Of a DNA stretch of 36,466 bases, positions 32,104-36,466 are shown piece after piece. Each line of letters starts with the position of its first letter. Positions within the stretch are counted from its first letter, which is position 1. The DNA is from Candidatus Desulfatibia vada (GTDB taxonomy: Bacteria > Desulfobacterota > Desulfobacteria > Desulfobacterales > UBA11574), in NCBI GenBank assembly GCA_014383215.1, contig JACNIG010000140.1, positions 1 through 36,466 on the forward strand, given 5' to 3'. The notes under the pieces are model-generated. The model was not told where the DNA came from, made no database searches, and saw only the letters and a program-made list of their open reading frames with translations. The position numbers were made by a program, and so were the translations under genes.

Positions 32104-32766
32104 TTATAGAATCACCACTTTTTGCACCGCCTTAACGATTTCTTCAGGATCATCCATGACCTGAAGAATTTCAAGGTCTATCAGGGATATTCGGCGTTCA
32201 GCAAGCTGATGGTTCTTGATCCAGTCGACCAGCCCTTCCCAGAAGTCTGAACCGACCAGGATTAACGGAAACGGTTTGATGCGATGGGTTTGAATCAAAG
32301 TCACCGCCTCAAAAAGTTCATCCAGAGTGCCGAAGCCGCCGGGCATGATAATATAGGCAGAGGCATATTTGATGAACATGACCTTGCGGATAAAAAAGTA
32401 TTTAAAATCGAGTTTAATATTTGCATATTGATTGGGCGTTTGTTCAAACGGCAACAGAATGTTGAGCCCGACGGAGGTTCCACCTGCTTCGGTGGCCCCT
32501 TTGTTGGCCGCCTCCATGACGCCCCCGCCGCCACCGGTGATGACGGCGAATTTCCTTTCGGCAAAAAGCGCAGCGATTTGTTCGGTTTGTTTATAAACAG
32601 GATCATCGGGTTGCGTCCTGGCCGAGCCGAAGATTGATACGGCAGGGCCTAAATCATGAAGGGTATCGATGCCTTCAACGAATTCTCCCATGATTTTGAA
32701 CAACCGCCAGGCTTCACCGATTTTTAAATCATCAAGCAGAAATTGTCTTTCAATATTATTGCGCAC
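32104..32766 (-). CDS. LOG family protein (nucleoside 5'-monophosphate phosphoribohydrolase type)
   Basis: About 220 residues from the GTG at 32766, where GAGGTGG lies a few bases upstream; an ATG at 32820 would add 18 residues. The Rossmann-like lysine-decarboxylase-like fold is shown by SIFGSARTQ, ITGGGGGVMEAANKGA and the signature MPGGFGTLDELFEAVT. The PGGxGTxxE motif binds the nucleotide phosphate and the family hydrolyses cytokinin ribotides or other NMPs to base and ribose 5-phosphate. The older label 'lysine decarboxylase' is not supported for this family. It lies downstream of the selenoprotein gene on the same strand, separated by a long palindrome. Confidence 0.8.
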   Translation of the reverse strand: MRNNIERQFLLDDLKIGEAWRLFKIMGEFVEGIDTLHDLGPAVSIFGSARTQPDDPVYKQTEQIAALFAERKFAVITGGGGGVMEAANKGATEAGGTSVGLNILLPFEQTPNQYANIKLDFKYFFIRKVMFIKYASAYIIMPGGFGTLDELFEAVTLIQTHRIKPFPLILVGSDFWEGLVDWIKNHQLAERRISLIDLEILQVMDDPEEIVKAVQKVVIL

Positions 32767-32825
32767 AGTACCACCTCTTCCCAATTTAGTTAGCTTCCAT
32801 CCATAAACACTTTTGAGCACTAAGC

Positions 32826-32970
32826 AGTTTCCAATTCATAAATGAGGGATTTTTTCGAAGAGCAAGGCCGCACAAGGGTTTTCGACCGAGGCGTACTTTA
32901 GTACGTCGAGGGCGGAAACCCGCGGAGAACGCCGCTCATCGGAAAAATAGCCATTTATGGATGGAAACTA
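32826..32970. repeat. Long inverted repeat (cruciform-prone)
   Basis: The left arm AGTTTCCAATTCATAAATGA (from 32826) and the right arm, reversed AGTTTCCATCCATAAATGGC (to about 32969), are complementary apart from small differences. Pairing continues inward through an A/T-rich run and GAGC. The centre has the perfect palindrome CGTACT-TT-AGTACG. It separates the LOG gene from the selenoprotein gene. Confidence 0.65.
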
Positions 32971-33002
32971 ATTCGGCTTCCAGCCAAATTCACTCAAACA
33001 CC

Positions 33003-33221
33003 TCAGGTTTTACCGTTAAATCCGATAGTGACCTTGCCCTGGTCCACAATGACCGGCACCCGGCGCGCGCCGTCGGAATACTTCAACATATCCTTCATTT
33101 TGTCGGCATCAAATCGAACGTCATAATATTCCATCTCCCGGCCTTCTTTGGCGCAAGCTTCACGAGCTGCGGTGGTATAGGGTCAGGTGTCTTTGCCGTA
33201 AATTAAGGTTTTTTGCGACAC
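33003..33221 (-). CDS. Selenocysteine-containing glutaredoxin-like protein (UXX-star type), UGA at codon 13
   Basis: A 72-residue selenoprotein; TGA at 33183-33185 is read as selenocysteine (U). From the GTG at 33221, preceded by AAGGAGG with 8-base spacing, it reads VSQKTLIYGKDT-U-PYTTAAREA and runs on without another stop to a TGA at 33003. The U-P-Y-T motif stands where glutaredoxins have CPYC, after a first beta strand (TLIY). The rest keeps the thioredoxin fold: YYDVRFDAD (strand 2), MLKYSDGARRVPVIV with the cis-Pro, and GKVTIGFNG. This corresponds to what is annotated as the UXX-star (seleno)protein family. The role is presumably thiol redox; the partner is unknown. Treating the UGA as a stop would leave a 12-residue peptide and orphan a well-formed fold. 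Confidence 0.85.
33152..33171 (-). promoter_or_regulatory. Bacterial SECIS hairpin of the selenoprotein mRNA
   Basis: Starting 12 nt after the UGA, the mRNA folds as CGCAGCU-CGUGA-AGCU(U)GCG: seven pairs, one bulged U on the 3' side, and a five-base loop holding GU. Exactly 19 nt separate the UGA from that GU, the same as in E. coli fdhF, where the apical GU and a bulged U are contacted by SelB. In fdhF the bulge is on the 5' side, so the fit is good but not identical. Confidence 0.65.
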
Positions 33222-33263
33222 GGTTGCTTCCTCCTTGTTATGGTATTAGGTTGAACTGCAACA

Positions 33264-33336
33264 GCGAGCGCATTTCCCGCAGCTTGACGTAGTGTAGCGA
33301 AGATCCCGCCCAGCGGGTCTGCGGGGAATGCGAGCG
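33264..33336. repeat. Palindromic repeat, family 1 copy B
   Basis: GCATTTCCCGCAG on the left pairs with CTGCGGGGAATGC on the right with one mismatch. The core AGCTTGACGTAGTGTAGCGA is followed by AGATCCCGCCCAGCGGG, which forms a small inner hairpin. It lies just upstream of the selenoprotein gene. Confidence 0.6.
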
Positions 33337-33390
33337 AATCAAAAAATTAACAGAATTCCTTACAGTCGCGCGAAGCACTGCCGCAAGGCA

Positions 33391-33461
33391 GAACAATCTC
33401 TGCAAGCTAGCTTGATGGAGCGTAGCGGAAATCCCGCTCAGCGGGACTGCAGGGATTGTTC
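33391..33461. repeat. Palindromic repeat, family 1 copy C
   Basis: GAACAATCTCTGCA pairs with TGCAGGGATTGTTC with one wobble. The core GCTTGATGGAGCGTAGCGG is followed by AAATCCCGCTCAGCGGGA, again with an inner hairpin (TCCCGC-TCA-GCGGGA). The core resembles copy B, whereas the arms differ in sequence but remain self-complementary. Confidence 0.6.
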
Positions 33462-33557
33462 AAACAGACAAAAAAATTAATGCAATTTCAGTATATTGTC
33501 AGAGAATAGCCAAATTTTTTTTTAACAGTTGTTAAGTGTTTTGTCAATGATTACAGA

Positions 33558-33586
33558 TTGACAAACATCATGGAGGTTGATAAAAA
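33558..33586 (+). promoter_or_regulatory. Possible promoter for the HPr-enzyme I-smpB cluster
   Basis: TTGACA at 33558-33563 is a perfect -35. Seventeen bases later stands TAAAAA (33581-33586), a weak -10. It is about 100 bases before the chosen HPr start. Confidence 0.35.
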
Positions 33587-33650
33587 ACATATGTTTTGCA
33601 TCTGATTGTTTCTTTCGTTTTTTGTCATGGGTCTTCATATATGATGAATT

Positions 33651-33667
33651 CGTAAAAAGTCACGAAT
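33651..33667. repeat. CGTAAAAAGTCACGAAT repeat before the HPr gene
   Basis: The 17-base sequence CGTAAAAAGTCACGAAT is identical to the inverted copy that abuts the UbiA-family start codon at 13809. Here it ends 14 bases before the HPr start and occupies the region where a ribosome-binding site would be expected. Confidence 0.6.
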
Positions 33668-33681
33668 TCAACACCAAAAAA

Positions 33682-33972
33682 ATGTCTACCATGGATAAAT
33701 CGGATATAGGGCTTTATCGGGATGTTGTTATCATCAACGCCTTGGGCCTGCACGCAAGGTCAGCAACCAAGATAGCAAAAAGGGCCCAAAACAGTAAATC
33801 AAAAATATGGATAATCAAAGACGGTGCCAAGGCGGATGCTTCCAGCATTGTCGACATCCTTACCCTTGCTTGCGAGCAGGGTTCAGAAATAACCATAAAA
33901 ATTGACGATCAATTGGATCATGAAATATTGAATGATCTTGTGAAGCTCGTTGAAAGCGGTTTTGGGGAATAA
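33682..33972 (+). CDS. ptsH: Phosphocarrier protein HPr
   Basis: A PTS phosphocarrier of about 96 residues from the ATG at 33682. A TTG at 33577 would add 35 residues unlike any HPr, and its first bases overlap the promoter candidate. The active-site block is NALGLHARSATKIAKRAQ, with the phospho-accepting His in GLHARSA. The regulatory region SIVDILTLACEQGSEITIKI resembles other HPrs, with Ser 46-type SSIVD. It receives phosphate from enzyme I, encoded six bases downstream. No sugar EII gene is nearby, so a regulatory PTS branch is as likely as sugar uptake. No Shine-Dalgarno is visible. Confidence 0.85.
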   Translation: MSTMDKSDIGLYRDVVIINALGLHARSATKIAKRAQNSKSKIWIIKDGAKADASSIVDILTLACEQGSEITIKIDDQLDHEILNDLVKLVESGFGE

Positions 33973-33978
33973 AGTTAT

Positions 33979-35751
33979 ATGTTGAAAAACAACGGCACAG
34001 AAATGCAGATCCACGGTATTGCGGCCTCACCCGGAATATGCATAGGCAAGGCATATCTGGTTGGTCGAGAAGGTGTTGATGTTGTTGAAAAATATTTTGT
34101 CAAAAGAGAAAATTTAAAAGAAGAGATCAAACGTTTTAAGAATGCTGTAAAGAAGGCCAAAGACGAGCTCAATAAAATTATTGAACAAACCCCTAAAGAT
34201 TTTAGCCAGCATGCCCATATTCTTGAGACCCATATGGTGCTGTTCAAAGACAAGATGCTATATGGACGAACAATTGAGACCATTGAAAACGAACAGGTAA
34301 ATGCCGAGTGGGCTCTCAAGACAGTGGTATCGAATGTAAAAGCGATGTTCAGCGACATGACCGATTCCTACCTGCGGACCCGGGCGGCCGATATCATCCA
34401 TGTTTCTGACAGCATCATGCGTAATCTGGTTGGAGCCGAAACCGAGAGTATTGCTTCCATCGGCAAGCAGGTTATCCTGGTGGCGACCGATCTATCTCCT
34501 GCGGAAACCAGCCAGATACAGCTGGAGAAAGTCATGGGATTTGTAACCGACCGAGGCGGCAAGGCATCCCACACGGGCATTATCGCCAGGAGCCTTGAGA
34601 TTCCTGCAGTCCTGGGACTCGAAAATGTCACCCGTATAATCAAAAACGATGACATTATCATTGTGGACGGCACGGCCGGTGTTGTTATTATTAATCCCAC
34701 CGACCAGGCACTGATCCAATTCGAAGAACGCAAGGAACGGTACGAGGCGCATAAAGCCGTTATTTCGCGGGAAAGCCATCTTCCGGCGGAGACACTGGAC
34801 GGTATCCGCCTTCAGGTGATGGGCAATATTGAGTTTCCTGAAGAAGTCGTTGCCGTTATGGCCTACGGTGGAGACGGTATCGGCCTTTACCGCACGGAGT
34901 TTCAATATCTCAGTCACTCCGGTTTTCCCAGTGAAGATGAACTTTTTGATAAATACAAGGATGTTGTCGACGTTATCACTCCACGGCCGGTTACCATCCG
35001 AACTCTCGATGTAGATGGTGACAAAGCGGTTTCTTATGCATCCGATGCTGACGAGGCCAACCCTGTGCTCGGACTTCGCGGCATCCGATACTGTCTGCAA
35101 AAGCCTGACATTTTTAAGACCCAGCTTCGAGCCATATTAAGGGCTTCGGCGTTTGGGCACGTCAGGATTTTACTTCCCATGATCTCATGCCATGAAGAAA
35201 TTCTTGAGGCTAAAAAGATTTTAAATGAGGCCGCCGATTCTCTCGAAAATGAAGGTATCGATTATGACGGAAACATTGAAGTTGGGATCATGATCGAGGT
35301 GCCTTCAGCGGCCATTTTGGCGGATATTATGGCGAAAAGTGTTGATTTTTTCAGTATCGGCACTAACGATCTGATTCAGTTTTCGCTCGCAGTCGACAGG
35401 GTGAACAGGCAGGTAGCCCATCTTTATCAGCCGCTGCACCCTGCCGTTATCCGTATAGTCAAACATATTGCCGATGTAGCTCGTGACAGCGGCATAAATG
35501 TCTTTATGTGCGGCGAGATGGCAGGCGATCCGATGAACTTGCCGGTTCTTTTGGGGCTGGGGATAAAAAAGTTGAGCATGAACCCTCAATCCATACCGGC
35601 GGCAAAAAAAATGATAAGGTCTCTATCAATAAATGAAGCCAGATTTTTTATAACGGAAGTGCTGAAAGAGACTTCCACCAAAGGCGTCATGAACCTGGTG
35701 CAAAATACTTACGGCAGTATTCTATCCGATAAAATATTTAATGAAGGATAA
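33979..35751 (+). CDS. ptsI: Phosphoenolpyruvate-protein phosphotransferase (PTS enzyme I)
   Basis: A 590-residue cytoplasmic enzyme of normal length for enzyme I. It autophosphorylates from PEP and passes the phosphate to HPr. The N-terminal domain starts IHGIAASPGICIGKA. The phospho-His is 198 in GGKASHTGIIARS. The PEP-binding barrel shows GIGLYRTEFQYL, RTLDVDGDKAVSY, NPVLGLRGIRYCL, FSIGTNDLIQFSLAVDR and the catalytic Cys in FMCGEMAGDP. It starts at the ATG six bases after HPr and ends six bases before the smpB start, so the three genes are one tight operon. Confidence 0.92.
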   Translation: MLKNNGTEMQIHGIAASPGICIGKAYLVGREGVDVVEKYFVKRENLKEEIKRFKNAVKKAKDELNKIIEQTPKDFSQHAHILETHMVLFKDKMLYGRTIETIENEQVNAEWALKTVVSNVKAMFSDMTDSYLRTRAADIIHVSDSIMRNLVGAETESIASIGKQVILVATDLSPAETSQIQLEKVMGFVTDRGGKASHTGIIARSLEIPAVLGLENVTRIIKNDDIIIVDGTAGVVIINPTDQALIQFEERKERYEAHKAVISRESHLPAETLDGIRLQVMGNIEFPEEVVAVMAYGGDGIGLYRTEFQYLSHSGFPSEDELFDKYKDVVDVITPRPVTIRTLDVDGDKAVSYASDADEANPVLGLRGIRYCLQKPDIFKTQLRAILRASAFGHVRILLPMISCHEEILEAKKILNEAADSLENEGIDYDGNIEVGIMIEVPSAAILADIMAKSVDFFSIGTNDLIQFSLAVDRVNRQVAHLYQPLHPAVIRIVKHIADVARDSGINVFMCGEMAGDPMNLPVLLGLGIKKLSMNPQSIPAAKKMIRSLSINEARFFITEVLKETSTKGVMNLVQNTYGSILSDKIFNEG

Positions 35752-35757
35752 TCCCTT

Positions 35758-36219
35758 TTGAACGAAAAACATATCAAGACAGTCGCTGAGAACAGAAAGG
35801 CCCGGCACAACTATGCTATCGAGGATGTCTACGAGGCGGGCATGGTCCTTTTGGGAACCGAAGTCAAATCCCTGCGGCTGGGCCTCGTAAACCTCAAGGA
35901 TTCCTATGCCAGGATAAGAAAAGGTGAGGTATTTGTTTATCAAATACACATTGGTACCTATCCCTTTGCCTATCATGACAATCATGATCCTTTAAGAATA
36001 AGAAAGTTGCTTTTGCACAATTACGAGATCAAAAAGCTGTATGGCAAAGTCAATGAAAAGGGTTTTTCCCTGATACCCTTAAAGCTGTATTTCCAAAACG
36101 GAAAGGCCAAACTAACCCTGGCCCTTGCAAGGGGCAAGCGCAAGTATGACAAGCGTGAAACCATTCGCCGGCGTGATCAGGACAGGGATTTAGAGCGATC
36201 TAAAAAGGAATACAAATAA
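35758..36219 (+). CDS. smpB: SsrA-binding protein SmpB
   Basis: A 153-residue partner of tmRNA in trans-translation, the usual length. It begins at TTG 35758, with AAGGATAA upstream, as NEKHIKTVAENRKARHNY. Family motifs follow: GMVLLGTEVKSLRLGLVNLK, then HYxx-type YPFAYHDNHDPLR.RKLLLH, PLKLYFQNGKAKLTLALARG, and the basic C-terminal tail KRKYDKRETIRRRDQDRD that docks into the decoding centre. It is a housekeeping gene joined to HPr/enzyme I by position. No tmRNA gene could be recognised in the 247 bases that follow. Confidence 0.93.
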   Translation: MNEKHIKTVAENRKARHNYAIEDVYEAGMVLLGTEVKSLRLGLVNLKDSYARIRKGEVFVYQIHIGTYPFAYHDNHDPLRIRKLLLHNYEIKKLYGKVNEKGFSLIPLKLYFQNGKAKLTLALARGKRKYDKRETIRRRDQDRDLERSKKEYK

Positions 36220-36466
36220 GAGCCAGTTTCAAAACGTCCCCTTTTGCCCAATCTTCCGTCTTCGCAGTAGCTACGACGGGACAAGCTGCGTCAGGCTCCT
36301 AAGTTTTTATTTTATAATCATCACACCTTATGTCCCGCTTCCCGCCTGCTCAAGGCACAAAGATGAAAGTGTTCTCTGCGACTTTGCGGTGAAATTCCAG
36401 CATACCATTATTCCAATTGTTGCCGTTGACTTTAGTGCGTTACTGGATTACTATAGGACATCATGT
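36220..36466. other. Terminal intergenic region after smpB
   Basis: No supported gene. It holds an inverted copy of the CGTAGCTA/GCGAAGACGG repeat (36254-36282). GAGCC near 36221 and GGCTC near 36293 could frame an imperfect stem followed by a T-rich run, a weak candidate terminator for the HPr-enzyme I-smpB operon. Confidence 0.35.

Noticed and set aside
32104-32820. Annotation of the LOG-family gene as lysine decarboxylase
   Set aside because: The PGGxGTxxE motif defines the LOG phosphoribohydrolase-type family; no PLP-binding decarboxylase features are present.
33003-33182. Reading the selenoprotein region as a pseudogene with a nonsense mutation
   Set aside because: The stop is specifically UGA at the redox-Cys position, the remainder is intact, the ribosome-binding site is strong and a SECIS-like hairpin follows at the expected distance.
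36220-36466. tmRNA (ssrA) gene, often located next to smpB
   Set aside because: Neither the typical 5' GGGGC-rich end nor the tag/TPsiC-CCA 3' end could be found in the remaining bases.

Overview
The window looks like a chromosomal segment of a sulfate-reducer-type Desulfobacterota bacterium (formerly Deltaproteobacteria, Desulfobacteraceae-like). The grounds are the density of PAS/V4R-type histidine kinases, a branched-chain-type ABC operon carrying acyl-CoA ligases, an HPr/enzyme I pair beside smpB, a small selenoprotein, and many diverged palindromic intergenic repeats. This assignment comes from gene content and style only. No rRNA, tRNA or CRISPR array was seen.

Layout. (1) 1-4.1 kb: the 3' part of a GAF histidine kinase, then a convergent hybrid kinase with a V4R-like sensor. 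(2) 4.5-8.3 kb: a response-regulator stub next to a MITE-like inverted-repeat element, then a short plus-strand cassette: LpxL-type acyltransferase, enolase-superfamily epimerase-like enzyme, TtcA-like PP-loop ATPase, and a duplicated C-terminal remnant of the enolase gene. (3) 8.5-13.8 kb, minus strand: a second V4R-like kinase directly followed by a receiver-cyclase response regulator, an M20 amidohydrolase, and a UbiA-family prenyltransferase. (4) 14.2-18.5 kb, plus strand: an exported isoaspartyl methyltransferase translationally coupled to a polytopic spermidine-synthase-like protein, a zinc-ribbon protein, and a DUF1232-DnaJ protein. (5) 18.6-21.3 kb, minus strand: a hybrid kinase whose N-terminus holds two tandem copies of a sensor domain. 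(6) 21.9-31.8 kb, minus strand: one long operon, livG - acyl-CoA synthetase - livH - livM - livK - livF - LEA-like lipoprotein - second acyl-CoA ligase, read as uptake and CoA activation of an organic acid. (7) 32.1-33.2 kb, minus strand: a LOG-family nucleotide hydrolase and a selenoprotein that ordinary gene calling would break at its UGA codon. (8) 33.7-36.2 kb, plus strand: HPr, PTS enzyme I and SmpB.

The strongest hidden item is the selenocysteine gene at 33003-33221 (minus): a 72-residue glutaredoxin-like protein with a UPYT redox motif. Immediately 3' of the UGA is a hairpin whose apical GU is 19 nt away, the same spacing as in E. coli fdhF. Other points of interest are the two paralogous V4R-type sensors wired to different outputs, a class III cyclase domain that has lost both base-selecting residues, the PP-loop gene sitting between a full enolase gene and a copy of its tail, and several families of diverged palindromic repeats, some lying directly against start codons.
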